Source: Nitrosomonas sp. sh817
GTDB lineage: Bacteria > Pseudomonadota > Gammaproteobacteria > Burkholderiales > Nitrosomonadaceae
DNA: 64,000 nucleotides
NCBI RefSeq assembly: GCF_030908545.1
Contig: NZ_CP133083.1
Coordinates: forward strand, 2,365,691-2,429,690
Direction of reading: 5' to 3'
Shown here: positions 20,479 through 32,570 of the stretch, one piece after another
Layout of the letters: each line of letters starts with the position of its first letter
How positions within the stretch are numbered: the stretch's first letter is position 1
Translations under genes and position numbers: made by a program
Notes under the pieces: model-generated
What the model was told of the DNA's origin: nothing
What the model saw: the letters and a program-made list of their open reading frames with translations, nothing else
Database searches by the model: none

Positions 20479-20720
20479 GTATCGCGTGTTTCCATTGTTT
20501 CAATGGGAATTGAAACGGCTCTTGCAGGCACAACCGTTGAAATCGCATGTTTGTAAACCATCTGTGTAACTGAGTTTTTCAACAGCACCACATATTGATC
20601 AAACGAATCGATTTGTCCTTGTAACTTAATACCATTCACTAGATATATCGACACCGGAATATGCTCTTTCCGTAAAACATTGAGAAATGGATCTTGTAGT
20701 AACTGTCCCTTGTTACCCAT
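20475..20720 (-). CDS. hfq: RNA chaperone Hfq
   Basis: 81 residues, ring-forming Sm-like RNA chaperone that pairs small RNAs with mRNAs. Sm1 ([21 protein letters not shown]) and Sm2 ([10 protein letters not shown]) are intact, with the proximal-face Gln8 and the YKH motif. GGGAG lies about 7 bases before the ATG. First gene of the hflX-hflK-hflC transcript; its own promoter should lie in the 20721-20870 part of the gap upstream. Confidence 0.97.
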   Translation of the reverse strand: MGNKGQLLQDPFLNVLRKEHIPVSIYLVNGIKLQGQIDSFDQYVVLLKNSVTQMVYKHAISTVVPARAVSIPIETMETRDT

Positions 20721-20876
20721 TGGTAACTCCCTCTTCTAATTATTGGTTATCGGATGAGTGACTCTACTTCATTTTCGGATGTAAATCTACAACAAATTAT
20801 ACGCATATCTGTAAATTTCGTCATAGCCTGTCAACTACCAAACCGGCTTAATCGATTTTTCCAGCGTTGCTTAATA

Positions 20877-20914
20877 ATTAAGCATCCAGGCAAATACGAG
20901 CCTGGATGCTTAAT
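20877..20914. terminator. strong inverted repeat, terminator after the peroxidase gene
   Basis: ATTAAGCATCCAGG and CCTGGATGCTTAAT form a perfect 14-bp stem with a 10-base loop, 58 bp beyond the stop of the di-haem peroxidase. T-rich sequence flanks both sides, so it can stop transcription from either direction and insulates the peroxidase from hfq. Confidence 0.8.
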
Positions 20915-20971
20915 TTTAATTCAGTTCCTAGCAAACATTCACTCGTGCAGTTCGAATTTAAATGTTAAAAC

Positions 20972-21964
20972 TTAAAATGGTACCGGCTTTGGCGTATTGT
21001 TATTGGAAGGCGGCAAAACCGGCAATTTGATATCCGGTTGCTCACCCGTTAAGGTTTTTAAGAAAGCAACGATACTGTCTATCTCTTTTTTATTAAAATC
21101 CCGGTCTAACTGTAACTTACCCATAGTTTTAACAGCATCTTCCAATGTTGCAGCTGCACCATCGTGGAAGTAGGGGTAGGTCAACTCAATGTTACGTAGC
21201 GTTGGGACTTTGAAAACATTCAAATCGGTGTCTTTTCCAGTAACGCCTTTTCTTCCTTCCGCTTTGCTAGCGGTTTTATATGGGTGATGCACACCGAATT
21301 TTTGATAAAGCGCACCGCCAACTGCTGGGCCATTATGACATCCGGCACAGCCGCTACTTTTGAATAATTCATAACCTTCCAGTTCCTGAGCGCTCAATGC
21401 TTTCTTATCGCCTTCCAACCATTTATCAAATCGTGATCCGGGTGTCACCAAGGTTTCTTCAAAAGCAGCGATTGCGGTTGTAACCCGGTCGATATCGACT
21501 TGGTCCGATCCAAAAGCCTTTGCAAAGTGTTCACGATACTGAGGAATGGATTGCAACACCTCTACCGCTACTTTGTGAGTAGATGCCATTTCACCTGGAT
21601 TCGCAATCGGGCCTCCGGCTTGTTCTTTCAAATCCTTAGCACGCCCATCCCAAAATTGCGCTAAATTCATGCTTGCATTCAATACTGTCGGCGCATTGAT
21701 CGGTCCTTGTTGCCATGCATGACCAATTGAAGTCGGAATATTATCCGTTCCGCCCATGCTGAGATTATGGCAAGAATTGCACGAGATAAAACCAGATTTT
21801 GATAATCGCGGATCAAAAAACAACATCTTTCCCAATTCGACCATGTCCGCATTTGCTACTTTGACCGCTTTGATGGGTTGAATCGGTTCATTGGCCGAAA
21901 CATTCATCGAAGTGACCAGAGCCCCAATCGATATCAGTGACGCAACCAGTGTACGTGTCTTCAT
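20972..21964 (-). CDS. di-haem cytochrome c peroxidase family protein
   Basis: 330 residues, periplasmic. Signal peptide about 1-25 (cut near VSANE). Two haem c motifs, CNSCH (C62-H66) and CAGCH (C206-H210), define the bacterial di-haem peroxidase/MauG family, and the YPYFHDGAAATLEDAV segment is typical of it. It probably reduces hydrogen peroxide using electrons from a small cytochrome c. The C-terminus is Pro-rich. It stands alone, with a terminator downstream and its own promoter in the 21965-22128 gap. Confidence 0.92.
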   Translation of the reverse strand: MKTRTLVASLISIGALVTSMNVSANEPIQPIKAVKVANADMVELGKMLFFDPRLSKSGFISCNSCHNLSMGGTDNIPTSIGHAWQQGPINAPTVLNASMNLAQFWDGRAKDLKEQAGGPIANPGEMASTHKVAVEVLQSIPQYREHFAKAFGSDQVDIDRVTTAIAAFEETLVTPGSRFDKWLEGDKKALSAQELEGYELFKSSGCAGCHNGPAVGGALYQKFGVHHPYKTASKAEGRKGVTGKDTDLNVFKVPTLRNIELTYPYFHDGAAATLEDAVKTMGKLQLDRDFNKKEIDSIVAFLKTLTGEQPDIKLPVLPPSNNNTPKPVPF

Positions 21965-22128
21965 CGGTATTCTCCCTACCTTAAATAATTGAAAAAACGG
22001 CTGTAATGGCGCAGCCGATTACGCCTGATAAAACACCTAAAATTGGAAATTCTGCAAGAGAAAGTTGAAAAACTTAATTCAGTAACTGTCAACTATAAAT
22101 GCATCTTTGCAAATCCTCAACAGATTCA

Positions 22129-22689
22129 CTATTCGTTAATTTCGAGCCGATCTGTGAGTATTTTCTTTGTTTGCTTGGTTACATTAGTATTCTCGCCGTC
22201 AGTGCTTTGGCAAGGGTCCGTCTTCAGCAAACGTGATAATTCTGTTAAAGCTTGTTTATAAACTTTACGCTTAAATTCGACAACCGTATCCAATTCAACC
22301 CAATACTGATTCCAGCGCCATGCATCAAACTCCGGATGCGCGCTCCGGCGCAAAGAAACGTCACTATCACGTCCGATCAAGCGCAGGAGATACCAGATTT
22401 GCTTTTGCCCTTTATAGTTCCCACGCCATTCGCGTCTTATCCAGCGATCAGGCACTTCATACCGCAGCCAATCGCGTGTGCGCCCAATAATTTCGACATG
22501 ATTAGGGCGCAACCCGATCTCTTCGCTTAACTCCCGATACATGGCTTGCTCAGGGCTTTCTCCTGATTTAATGCCACCTTGGGGAAATTGCCAAGAATTC
22601 TGCCGTATTCGTTTACCCCAGAAAACTTCATTCTTCGAATTCAGGAGAATAATACCAACATTGGGACGATATCCATTACGATCGATCAT
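22129..22689 (-). CDS. rppH: RNA pyrophosphohydrolase (Nudix)
   Basis: 186 residues. Removes pyrophosphate from 5'-triphosphate mRNA ends and so starts RNA decay. The Nudix box runs from G38 to L60 ([23 protein letters not shown]). The N-terminus [17 protein letters not shown] and the segment ExxxxWRWNQYW-like DAWRWNQYW are typical of RppH. Divergent from proS, the classical neighbour arrangement. Confidence 0.95.
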   Translation of the reverse strand: MIDRNGYRPNVGIILLNSKNEVFWGKRIRQNSWQFPQGGIKSGESPEQAMYRELSEEIGLRPNHVEIIGRTRDWLRYEVPDRWIRREWRGNYKGQKQIWYLLRLIGRDSDVSLRRSAHPEFDAWRWNQYWVELDTVVEFKRKVYKQALTELSRLLKTDPCQSTDGENTNVTKQTKKILTDRLEINE

Positions 22690-22893
22690 TTGAATTATTC
22701 ATTTGATCCATAAATGAGTGGATTTTTTCATACTTTACTATAGATTAAAAGTGCCCTAAAACAAAAACCGCATCTTGCAGTATTTGCTTTTAGCAAAGTG
22801 ATCAGCATACTCGCAATATATCTTTCAATGCCCACTTTCCCAAGCGTTTCAAGGTAAAATCACCGCTGTTTTTATTATAATATGGAATCGCTC

Positions 22894-24603
22894 ATGCGCG
22901 TCTCGCAATTTTTTATTACAACGTTAAAAGAAGCGCCTGCTGAAGCTGAGTTGATCAGCCATCAGCTCATGTTGCGCGCTGGACTTATCCGTCGGCTAGG
23001 TAGTGGGCTGTACACATGGATGCCCTTGGGTTTAAGAGTTTTACGAAAAATTGAAAACATTATCCGGGACGAAATGGATCGGAGCGGCGCCATTGAAGTG
23101 CTGATGCCTGCGATACAACCCGCTGAATTATGGCAGGAAAGTGGACGATGGGAGGTTTTCGGGCCACAAATGCTTAAAATCAAAGACCGGCATGAACATG
23201 ATTTTTGTTTTGGCCCCACTCATGAAGAAATTATTACTGATATCGCACGTAGGGAAATCAAGAGTTATCGCCAGCTGCCTCTAATTTTTTATCAAATACA
23301 AACCAAATTCCGCGATGAAATCCGTCCGCGATTTGGAGTCATGCGCGCACGCGAATTCATCATGAAAGATGCATATTCCTTTCATACCGACGAAAATAGT
23401 CTGATGCAAACTTACCAGTGCATGCATGAAACTTACAGCCGTATTTTCACGCGCCTTGGATTGAAATTCCGGGCTGTTGCCGCAGATACCGGTGCTATTG
23501 GCGGCAGTGGTTCTCATGAATTTCACGTATTAGCGGATTCCGGTGAAGATGCCATTGCGTTTTGCCCGGACTCTGATTACGCTGCCAATATAGAGCTGGC
23601 AAGCTCGTTATTCTCTCTAACAGGGCGAGATGAAGCAGCAGATGTCATGAAAAAAATTGCGACCCCCGGAAAAAAATCCTGTGCGGAAGTTGCGGAGTTC
23701 TTGAAAATTCCTTTGGAACAAACGGTCAAAACGCTTGCGATAAAAGCCAACGATCAAATTTATCTGTTACTGCTGCGCGGCGATCATCAGCTAAATGAAT
23801 TAAAAGTCAGGAAAATCCCTTTTTTATCGGGATTTCAAATGGCCAGTGAAGAAGATATCCTGCAGGTTACGGGAACAGTGCCGGGCTATATTGGTCCCCT
23901 AGGTTTGGATACTTGCGTTATTGCCGATCAAGCTGTGCTCAATATGAGTAATTTTGTCTGCGGCGCAAATGACGAAGGTTTCCACTTCATCAACGTCAAT
24001 TTTGATCGCGATCTCAAACTGCCAGCACATGTTTTTGATATCAGAAATGTCGTTTCCGGCGACGCCTCACCCGATGGCAAAGGCACTCTGGAAATCTGCC
24101 GCGGGATTGAAGTGGGGCACATTTTTCAATTAAGAACCAAGTATTCTGAACTCATGAAGGCTACTTATTTGGACGAATCAGGGCAGATTAAAAATATGGA
24201 AATGGGTTGTTATGGTATCGGCGTATCGCGTATTGTCGCAGCCGCCATAGAGCAAAATCATGATGCGCACGGTATCATTTTTCCATTGGCCATGGCCCCT
24301 TTTCAGCTTGCCATTATCCCGATCGGGTTGCATAAAAATAACCTGGTCGCGGAAATTGTCGAGAAACTATACAATCAATTTATCGACGCACACATTGAAG
24401 TCTTGCTGGATGACCGGAACGAGCGCCCGGGAGTCATGTTTGCAGATACCGAGTTAATGGGCATTCCTCATAGAATCGTGATCGGCGAACGCGGACTTCA
24501 GCAATCGACTGTTGAGTATCAAGGCCGTAGAGATGAGACTTCACAAGCCATACCCCTTGATGAGATTTTTTCATTTATCACCGCCAAGTTATGCACAAAC
24601 TAA
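22894..24603 (+). CDS. proS: prolyl-tRNA synthetase
   Basis: About 569 residues, class II synthetase with the bacterial insertion. The start at ATG 22894 ([19 protein letters not shown]) is preferred to ATG 22882 because it matches the family N-terminus and GGAA lies upstream. The catalytic core is split: motif 1 and motif 2 ([25 protein letters not shown]) come before, and motif 3 ([14 protein letters not shown]) after, an editing YbaK-like domain at about residues 230-385. That domain hydrolyses mischarged Ala-tRNA(Pro). A C-terminal anticodon-binding domain follows. The next gene overlaps by 13 bp. Confidence 0.97.
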   Translation: MRVSQFFITTLKEAPAEAELISHQLMLRAGLIRRLGSGLYTWMPLGLRVLRKIENIIRDEMDRSGAIEVLMPAIQPAELWQESGRWEVFGPQMLKIKDRHEHDFCFGPTHEEIITDIARREIKSYRQLPLIFYQIQTKFRDEIRPRFGVMRAREFIMKDAYSFHTDENSLMQTYQCMHETYSRIFTRLGLKFRAVAADTGAIGGSGSHEFHVLADSGEDAIAFCPDSDYAANIELASSLFSLTGRDEAADVMKKIATPGKKSCAEVAEFLKIPLEQTVKTLAIKANDQIYLLLLRGDHQLNELKVRKIPFLSGFQMASEEDILQVTGTVPGYIGPLGLDTCVIADQAVLNMSNFVCGANDEGFHFINVNFDRDLKLPAHVFDIRNVVSGDASPDGKGTLEICRGIEVGHIFQLRTKYSELMKATYLDESGQIKNMEMGCYGIGVSRIVAAAIEQNHDAHGIIFPLAMAPFQLAIIPIGLHKNNLVAEIVEKLYNQFIDAHIEVLLDDRNERPGVMFADTELMGIPHRIVIGERGLQQSTVEYQGRRDETSQAIPLDEIFSFITAKLCTN

Positions 24604-25181
24604 TCTTTATAAGCTTCATTGTGTTGTTTTCCGGGATCGCCAGCGCCAATAATCCCCGTTACCAACAGCTTGCCGCCAGCACCCAAACCATTATCCTTCA
24701 TGAAACAAGCGACCAAGCTGCCTCGTACACGGAGTATGCGGCTGTCGCTGACAACGTCACTTGGCTCATCAGCATGAGCCGCCGCTTGGAGAAATACATT
24801 CCGGACTTACTCGAACGCGAAGCTTTCTTAAGAACCGTGTACTATGAGGCAACGCGCGCGGGGTTGGATCCCCAATTAGTACTGAGCGTCATCCAGGTTG
24901 AAAGCGGCTTTAAGAAATACGCCGTTTCTCATGCCGGTGCGCGCGGCTATATGCAAGTGATGCCATTCTGGGTTGGTGTTATCGGACATCAAGATCACAA
25001 TTTATTTCATCTGCGCATTAATTTACGTTATGGCTGCACAATTTTGCGCCATTACCTAGATAAAGAAAAAGGCGACTATTTCCGCGCGCTCGGAAGATAC
25101 AACGGCAGCTTGGGCGCTGCATCATATCCTCAACTGGTTTTTAACAAATGGCAAACTACCTGGCGCTATACCTCCTCATAG
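24591..25181 (+). CDS. lytic transglycosylase (SLT domain)
   Basis: 196 residues, periplasmic peptidoglycan-cleaving enzyme. Signal peptide about 1-19 (cut near ASA-NN). The SLT domain spans about 80-190, with the catalytic Glu in QVESGF (E104) and the GYMQVMPFW and RYNGS motifs. It starts within the last codons of proS, so the two are co-translated; the proS-lytic transglycosylase pairing is common in betaproteobacteria. Confidence 0.9.
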   Translation: MHKLIFISFIVLFSGIASANNPRYQQLAASTQTIILHETSDQAASYTEYAAVADNVTWLISMSRRLEKYIPDLLEREAFLRTVYYEATRAGLDPQLVLSVIQVESGFKKYAVSHAGARGYMQVMPFWVGVIGHQDHNLFHLRINLRYGCTILRHYLDKEKGDYFRALGRYNGSLGAASYPQLVFNKWQTTWRYTSS

Positions 25182-25231
25182 TGAGTCACTCGGCAATAGC
25201 AAAACTCTTACCTGATTATTCCGAATCCAAG

Positions 25232-25714
25232 TTACTTTCTTCCGAGTGACTTCAAATCAATAAAGCTTTCTATGCTTTCCCTTGAAATAATGCCTTGTTG
25301 ACGTGCTGCGGGATTACCTTCAGGGTCGTAAAAATAGGTGCTGGGCAAAAGTGAAACGTCATCCAGCTGAGAAGCGATCTGGCGGTTACCGAATACAATC
25401 GGATAGCTGATAGACATCGACTGCACGAACTCCATAACAGTTCGCGGATCGTCTGAATCCATCGCCACACCGATCACCATGATGTCCTCGCGATCTTTGT
25501 AAAGCGAAATTAAATCGGGAATCTCTTTCAAACAAGGTGGACACCAGGTTGCCCAAAAATTAACCAGCACCCACCGCCCCTTGTAATCTTCAAGCTTATG
25601 AATTTTTCCTGTCGTATCTTGAAATTGAAACCCATGTACTGGGGCGCTCAGTATCAGCAGCAATGCGCAAAAAGCCAGCATTAACCTTCTCAAGTTTCGC
25701 ATAACCTGCCTCAC
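25232..25714 (-). CDS. TlpA-like thiol-disulfide oxidoreductase
   Basis: 160 residues. N-terminal signal or membrane anchor about 10-28, then a thioredoxin fold with the redox pair WCPPC (C58, C61) and a cis-Pro in LLPSTYFYD. The protein acts in the periplasm, probably in cytochrome c maturation or thiol reduction; the partner is not known. It starts one base after the leuA stop and is probably the last gene of that transcript. Confidence 0.88.
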   Translation of the reverse strand: MRQVMRNLRRLMLAFCALLLILSAPVHGFQFQDTTGKIHKLEDYKGRWVLVNFWATWCPPCLKEIPDLISLYKDREDIMVIGVAMDSDDPRTVMEFVQSMSISYPIVFGNRQIASQLDDVSLLPSTYFYDPEGNPAARQQGIISRESIESFIDLKSLGRK

Positions 25715-25715
25715 A

Positions 25716-27248
25716 CTATACTTGCGGATGCGCGCGTTCCAATTTACTACAGAGCTTATTCAACGCGCTTAAATAAGCTTTTGCTGAAGCAACGACGATA
25801 TCCGTATCCGCTCCATGGCCATTGACGATACGATCGGACTTACGCAGTCTTACCGTCACTTCACCCTGCGCATCGGTACCGCTGGTAATATTGTTAACCG
25901 AAAACAATTGAAGTTCGGCGCCGCTCGTCAGCAATTTTTCGATCGCCCGGAAGGTTGCGTCTACCGGCCCGCTTCCTTGAGATTCAGCACGCATTTCATT
26001 GCCATTGTCGGAAATCACGATCTGCGCATAAGGTATTTCACCCGTCTCACAATGGATGGTCAGCGATATCAGCCGGTAACATTCATGCAATACCAGTTCT
26101 TCTTCCGAAGCCAGCGCATGCAGATCCTCATCGAATATTTCATGCTTCTTATCCGCCAATTCCTTGAAGCGCATAAACATGTTGTTGAGCATTTCTTCGG
26201 ATTCCAGCTCAATTCCCAATTCCATCAATCTGCTGCGAAATGCATTCCGGCCGGAATGTTTTCCCAGCAATAACTTATTAGCATTCCAGCCCACATCTTG
26301 CGCCCGCATGATTTCGTATGTTTCGCGATGCTTCAACACACCATCTTGATGAATACCCGATTCGTGTGCAAAGGCATTTGCACCGACAATCGCTTTATTC
26401 GGTTGCACAGGAAAACCGGTAATACCTGAAACCAGCTTGCTGGCCGAAACAATATGCGTAGCATCGATCTTGGTGTCGCAAGGAAAAAAATCCTGGCGCG
26501 TGCGGACAGCCATAACAATTTCTTCCAGTGCAGCATTTCCAGCTCTCTCACCCAAACCATTGATCGTACACTCAACCTGCCGCGCGCCATTCATTACGGC
26601 AGCCAGTGAATTGGCCACTGCCAACCCTAGATCGTTATGACAATGCACCGAAAAAATCGCCTTATCGGAATTCGGAATACGTTCACGTAAATTGCGAATG
26701 AGCTTACCGAACTGCTCTGGCATGGTGTAACCGACTGTATCCGGAATATTAAGCGTAGTCGCACCGGCGTCGATAACCGCTTCCAGAATCTTGCACAAGA
26801 AATCAATTTCCGAACGCCCTGCATCTTCCGGTGAAAATTCGATGTTATCGGTGTATTGGCGCGCCCATTTGACGGCTTTTACAGCTTGCGCGAGCACCTG
26901 ATCCGGAGACATCCGCAGTTTATTCTTCATATGAATGGGAGACGTTGCAATAAACGTATGAATTCGTGCTGATTGCGCACCTCTAAGCGCTTCACCTGCG
27001 CGTTGAATATCCGATTCAATCGCACGGGCTAAACCACATACCACACTTTCTTTGACCGTATCCGCGACCGCTTTGACAGCTTCAAAATCGCCATTGGAAG
27101 CGGCCGGAAAACCCGCTTCTATGACATCCACTCCCATCCGCTCCAACTGCCAGGCAATGCGCACTTTCTCTTCTCTTGTCATAGAAGCGCCGGGACTTTG
27201 CTCACCATCACGCAGCGTTGTATCAAAAATAATTAAATGATCTTGCAT
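25716..27248 (-). CDS. leuA: 2-isopropylmalate synthase
   Basis: About 510 residues. Condenses acetyl-CoA with 2-oxoisovalerate, the first committed step to leucine. The HMGL-like barrel has [11 protein letters not shown], the metal-binding SVHCHNDLG and the GLGERAGNA motif; a C-terminal allosteric LeuA dimer domain gives leucine feedback. The start at 27248 (MQDHLIIFD) with GGAG upstream is preferred over GTG 27260. The 212-bp gap to pssA holds a short IR (CCGATA/TATCGG, 27364-27382), possibly an attenuator or terminator, but no leader peptide with leucine codons was found. Confidence 0.96.
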   Translation of the reverse strand: MQDHLIIFDTTLRDGEQSPGASMTREEKVRIAWQLERMGVDVIEAGFPAASNGDFEAVKAVADTVKESVVCGLARAIESDIQRAGEALRGAQSARIHTFIATSPIHMKNKLRMSPDQVLAQAVKAVKWARQYTDNIEFSPEDAGRSEIDFLCKILEAVIDAGATTLNIPDTVGYTMPEQFGKLIRNLRERIPNSDKAIFSVHCHNDLGLAVANSLAAVMNGARQVECTINGLGERAGNAALEEIVMAVRTRQDFFPCDTKIDATHIVSASKLVSGITGFPVQPNKAIVGANAFAHESGIHQDGVLKHRETYEIMRAQDVGWNANKLLLGKHSGRNAFRSRLMELGIELESEEMLNNMFMRFKELADKKHEIFDEDLHALASEEELVLHECYRLISLTIHCETGEIPYAQIVISDNGNEMRAESQGSGPVDATFRAIEKLLTSGAELQLFSVNNITSGTDAQGEVTVRLRKSDRIVNGHGADTDIVVASAKAYLSALNKLCSKLERAHPQV

Positions 27249-27472
27249 CATGCTCTCCACTTGAGGAAGAAATCTAAAAGAATAACAAAATTCGTTGCTC
27301 GAATTTTATAAGGAAGAAGTGAAGTAAGGATAGAAATTTAGCGCGCAAGGCGCAATAACGGCACCGATAGTTTTTTTATCGGAAAAGAAGGAAAATCAAA
27401 TAAGGAGGAATTGTCAGTTAGATACATCATGAAAGCGACTATAAAATTTTTTTTCTTATTGTGCAATAGATG

Positions 27473-28255
27473 TTAGCGATTAGATCCTTCCGGATTTTTC
27501 TTGCTCCTACCAAAACGCCATAATTTAATGAAATAACCCGAGAATGCATAAACAGCAAATAGAATAAATAATACCAAAGGCGGATGGCTGGGAATCAGCA
27601 CAAAAAAGAACAGTACCAGCAACAAGACTGTGAAAAAAGGCACCCGGCGCCGCAAGTTTATCTCCTTACCACTATAGTAAGGGATATTACTCACCATCGT
27701 TAATGCCGCAAACAGCGTTACGATACTTGCCAGCCATTTGATATCGCTCCCTTGAATATCAAAGTTCAACATAACCCATACTAATCCTGCTATCAACGCC
27801 GCAGCAGCCGGGCTGGGTAATCCTTGGAAGAAACGTTTATCAATTACTTCAATATTGGTATTGAAACGGGCTAACCGCAGTGCCGCGCAAGCACAGTAAA
27901 TAAATGCGATAATCCAGCCCCATTGGCCCATCTCCTTAAGCGCCCACTCATAAACGATCAATGCAGGCGCAACCCCGAATGAAACCATGTCAGACATGCT
28001 ATCGTATTCAGCGCCAAACTCGCTTTGAGTTCCAGTCAGCCGCGCCACACGACCATCCAGTCCATCCAGCACCATGGCAATAAAAACAGCAATCGCAGAA
28101 TATTCAAAATTCCCGTTCATTGCCTGCACAATCGCATAAAACCCGGCAAATAATGCAGCCGTCGTAAACAAATTGGGTAACAGATAGATACCGCGCCGGC
28201 GGAGCCGGGATTTGACTATAGCGCGCTCAGGCAGTAAATCAGGTGTTATGGGCAT
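27473..28255 (-). CDS. pssA: CDP-diacylglycerol-serine O-phosphatidyltransferase
   Basis: 260 residues, inner-membrane enzyme making phosphatidylserine from CDP-diacylglycerol and serine. The CDP-alcohol phosphotransferase signature DGLDGRVARLTGTQ...FGAEYDSMSD runs from D64 to D89 with all its Asp residues. Six to eight membrane helices are visible. The next gene upstream, psd, decarboxylates its product. Confidence 0.95.
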   Translation of the reverse strand: MPITPDLLPERAIVKSRLRRRGIYLLPNLFTTAALFAGFYAIVQAMNGNFEYSAIAVFIAMVLDGLDGRVARLTGTQSEFGAEYDSMSDMVSFGVAPALIVYEWALKEMGQWGWIIAFIYCACAALRLARFNTNIEVIDKRFFQGLPSPAAAALIAGLVWVMLNFDIQGSDIKWLASIVTLFAALTMVSNIPYYSGKEINLRRRVPFFTVLLLVLFFFVLIPSHPPLVLFILFAVYAFSGYFIKLWRFGRSKKNPEGSNR

Positions 28256-28390
28256 TCGGCTGCCTTGAAAACACAGTAGTAAAAATAAAATTCAGACTGG
28301 CCATGCTCACGTTAGTTTTCCTCAGAGTACCCATGCCAACAATGCTTAATGCTGCAGAAATAGCCTCAGACGCGCAAAGAATTTATTTTT

Positions 28391-29056
28391 TCAGCCAGTT
28401 GCGTTTGTTTCTTCACGAAATTCTGCCAATATGGATGTTGTCGCAAAGACTTTATCGCCGATATTGACATTCACTTTGGTATTCAGCGGTAAATATACAT
28501 CCACTCTCGATCCAAATCGAATAAACCCGAAGCGTTGCCCCTTCGCCAAATGATCACCCAAGGAAGCATGGCAAATTATCCGTTTTGCAATCAAACCGGC
28601 AACTTGCACACAAGTCACATCCGCGCCATTATCGGCTTTAATCCATAACGCATTGCGCTCATTCTCCAGTGACGCTTTAGGCAAATCGGCATTAATAAAT
28701 TTTCCTGGGAAATACCACTTGTTGCATACTTCACCATCAATCGGGCTACGATTGGAATGCACGTTAAAGACATTCATGAATACGCTGATTTTAACCGCTT
28801 CTCTGTCTAGAAAAGGATCTTGTGTTTTCTCAACGGCCACTATCCGCCCATCAGCAGGCGCCAAAACAGCATTTAGAACAACCGGCACTTCCCGCGGCGG
28901 GTCTCGAAAAAACTGTAATACAAAAATGGCAATCACCCAGAATGGTATTGCCCAATACCAGTCAACAAAAAAGGTCACACTGATCGCCGCCGTAAACGCA
29001 ATCAGGATATGCAGCCAACCTTCGCGTGCGATGATAGGGTAAGGATAGTTAGTCAT
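28391..29056 (-). CDS. psd: phosphatidylserine decarboxylase proenzyme
   Basis: 221 residues, short (type II) form. The self-cleavage site RFGSRVD (G182-S183) creates the pyruvoyl group. A membrane anchor lies at about 18-48, and [18 protein letters not shown] carries the conserved His. It converts phosphatidylserine to phosphatidylethanolamine. Located between ilvC and pssA on the same strand. Confidence 0.95.
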   Translation of the reverse strand: MTNYPYPIIAREGWLHILIAFTAAISVTFFVDWYWAIPFWVIAIFVLQFFRDPPREVPVVLNAVLAPADGRIVAVEKTQDPFLDREAVKISVFMNVFNVHSNRSPIDGEVCNKWYFPGKFINADLPKASLENERNALWIKADNGADVTCVQVAGLIAKRIICHASLGDHLAKGQRFGFIRFGSRVDVYLPLNTKVNVNIGDKVFATTSILAEFREETNATG

Positions 29057-29113
29057 GAAATGAACTGCGCCAGAAACTTAATGAATGTGAAAAATTAATT
29101 CGAATGAATAATC

Positions 29114-30184
<1,071 letters not shown>

Positions 30185-30255
30185 TTAACAAAATAAACAC
30201 TGTGGGCCACTGTGGATTTAAGCTTTCAAGGCCCGGATTAATCTGCAAAAACGAA

Positions 30256-30747
30256 TTATACCTTTAAAATCCATTCACCGCGCCCTATACCCGATGCACC
30301 CGTGCGCACAGTTTCCAGGACAGCGCTCTTGCTGACAGCTTCAAGAAACGCATCCAGCTTTGCACTCGTGCCCGTCAATTCGATCGTGAAGGATTTATCT
30401 GTAACATCAATGATGGAGCCGCGGAAAATTTCGGATAGCCGTTTGATTTCTTCTCGATCGGGTCCGGTTGCGCGCACTTTTACCAGCATCAGCTCTCGTT
30501 CGATATGGTTGCCGTCATTCAAGTCAATAATCTTGACTACTTCAATCAATTTGTTTAATTGCTTCGTCACTTGCTCGACAACATCATCGGACCCTACTGT
30601 GACCAGCGTCATGCGAGACAGCGTCGGATCTTCTGTCGGTGCCACAGACAGTGATTCAATATTATAGCCACGCGCCGAAAACAGACCTGCCACGCGGGAT
30701 AACGCCCCTGCTTCGTTTTCCATTAATAAAGAAATTATATGTCGCAT
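30256..30747 (-). CDS. ilvH: acetolactate synthase small subunit
   Basis: 163 residues. Regulatory subunit with an N-terminal ACT domain (about 1-80, ENEAGALSRVAGLFSARGYNIESLSV) that binds valine, then an ALS_ss C-terminal domain. It starts 4 bp after the large-subunit stop. Confidence 0.96.
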   Translation of the reverse strand: MRHIISLLMENEAGALSRVAGLFSARGYNIESLSVAPTEDPTLSRMTLVTVGSDDVVEQVTKQLNKLIEVVKIIDLNDGNHIERELMLVKVRATGPDREEIKRLSEIFRGSIIDVTDKSFTIELTGTSAKLDAFLEAVSKSAVLETVRTGASGIGRGEWILKV

Positions 30748-30751
30748 TTGA

Positions 30752-32455
30752 TCACACCAGAATCATCTCAGAAAGCCCTTTACCGCCTGGCACCATTGGA
30801 AAAACATTTTCGGTCTGATCAGTAATGAAATCCAAAAATACTAATTGATCTTTGAGCTTAAAAGCCTCTTTTAATGCACCTTCAATGTCTTCCGGCTTCT
30901 CAATGCGCATCCCGACGTGTCCATAACTTTCAGCCAGTTTAATAAAATCAGGCAACGCATCCATATAAGACTCCGCGTAACGATTGCCGTGGAAAAATTC
31001 TTGCCACTGTCTAACCATGCCCATGTAGCGGTTGTTTAAGTTGACAATTTTTAGCGGTAAGCGATACTGCTTGCAGGTTGACAGTTCCTGAATACACATC
31101 TGGATACTCGCTTCACCAGTGACGCAGGCTACTTTCCCTTTTGGATTAGCCAATTGCACCCCCATTGCCGCCGGCATGCCGAATCCCATGGTGCCTAGCC
31201 CGCCGGAATTGATCCAGCGGCGCGGCTTATCAAATTTGTAAAACTGCGCAGCCCACATTTGATGCTGCCCGACATCCGAAGTAACGAATGCATCCCCTTT
31301 AGTCACATCAAATAGTTTCTCAACAACCATTTGCGGTTTAATAATTTTGCTATCACGGTCGAATTTCAAGCAATCCCGTTCGCGCCAAAGGTCTATCTGT
31401 TTCCACCAATCCTTCAATGCCGCCTGATCGGGTTTTGCATTCTCGGATTTCAGTAATTTTATTAATTCCTTCAACACATCCTGAACATCGCCGACAATCG
31501 GAACATCCACTTTCACACGTTTGGAAATCGATGAAGGGTCGATATCGATATGGACAATTTTCCTGTTTTCATTGTAAAAATGCTTGGGATTTCCGATCAC
31601 GCGATCGTCAAACCGGGCACCGACCGCCACCAGCACATCGCAATATTGCATCGCCATATTCGCTTCATAAGTGCCGTGCATGCCCAGCATACCCAAGGAT
31701 TGCTTATCGGTACCCGGGTAACCGCCCAATCCCATTAAAGTATTGGTACAAGGAAAATTCAGCAATTGCGTTAACTCGGTCAATTGTGCCGCAGCATCAC
31801 TCAATATCACACCACCACCGGTATAAATCATCGGACGCTTGGCGCTCAATATCAATTCCGCTGCTTTCTTGATCTGCCTGGCGTGTCCCTTTACCACCGG
31901 GTTATAAGAGCGCATCGTGATCTTGTCCGGATATACAAACTTGGTTTTCTGTTGTGAAACGTCCTTTGGAATATCAACGAGTACAGGGCCAGGACGTCCG
32001 GTCGAGGCAATATAAAAAGCCTTTTTAATGGTTTGTGCCAGCTCGGTCACGTCCTTGACCAGGAAATTATGTTTCACACAAGGGCGTGTAATACCCACCG
32101 TATCAACTTCCTGGAATGCATCCAAACCGATAGCACTGGTCGGCACTTGACCGCTAATGATGACCATCGGAATTGAATCCATGTAGGCAGTCGCGATCCC
32201 GGTCACCGCATTGGTAACACCTGGACCGGAAGTAACAAGCGCGACACCTACTTTATTGCTGGAACGCGCATAACCATCCGCCGCATGGAGTGCGGCTTGC
32301 TCATGACGGACTAAAATGTGACGAACCTTATCTTGCTTGAACAGCTCATCGTAAATAAATAACACTGCGCCGCCAGGATAGCCGAAAATACACTGCACCC
32401 CCTCTTCTTGCAGGCACCGTATGGTAATTTCAGCACCGGTCAGTTCTACACTCAT
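30752..32455 (-). CDS. ilvB: acetolactate synthase large subunit
   Basis: 567 residues, thiamine-diphosphate enzyme making acetolactate or acetohydroxybutyrate. The N-terminal catalytic Glu is in RHEQAALHAADGYAR, and the C-terminal half has the ThDP-binding GDGxxN-like region (here GEASIQMCIQELSTC ... NNRYMGMVRQWQ; the first part reads GEASIQ). First gene of the ilvB-ilvH-ilvC run. A TATAAT-like -10 lies about 50 bp upstream of the ATG, with no strong -35. Confidence 0.96.
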   Translation of the reverse strand: MSVELTGAEITIRCLQEEGVQCIFGYPGGAVLFIYDELFKQDKVRHILVRHEQAALHAADGYARSSNKVGVALVTSGPGVTNAVTGIATAYMDSIPMVIISGQVPTSAIGLDAFQEVDTVGITRPCVKHNFLVKDVTELAQTIKKAFYIASTGRPGPVLVDIPKDVSQQKTKFVYPDKITMRSYNPVVKGHARQIKKAAELILSAKRPMIYTGGGVILSDAAAQLTELTQLLNFPCTNTLMGLGGYPGTDKQSLGMLGMHGTYEANMAMQYCDVLVAVGARFDDRVIGNPKHFYNENRKIVHIDIDPSSISKRVKVDVPIVGDVQDVLKELIKLLKSENAKPDQAALKDWWKQIDLWRERDCLKFDRDSKIIKPQMVVEKLFDVTKGDAFVTSDVGQHQMWAAQFYKFDKPRRWINSGGLGTMGFGMPAAMGVQLANPKGKVACVTGEASIQMCIQELSTCKQYRLPLKIVNLNNRYMGMVRQWQEFFHGNRYAESYMDALPDFIKLAESYGHVGMRIEKPEDIEGALKEAFKLKDQLVFLDFITDQTENVFPMVPGGKGLSEMILV

Positions 32456-32570
32456 GCTAATTACATCCTAATATCAATTTCAAAAAAAATTATAGAAAAT
32501 AACACTTAAAAGCTTCATTGTCTCATCAAAAAACAGAACGTTACGAAAACAAGGCATTATCCTTGCTACT

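Noticed and set aside
27364..27382. leuA attenuator
   Set aside because: The stem is only 6 bp, not followed by a T-run in the leuA direction, and no Leu-rich leader peptide is encoded.
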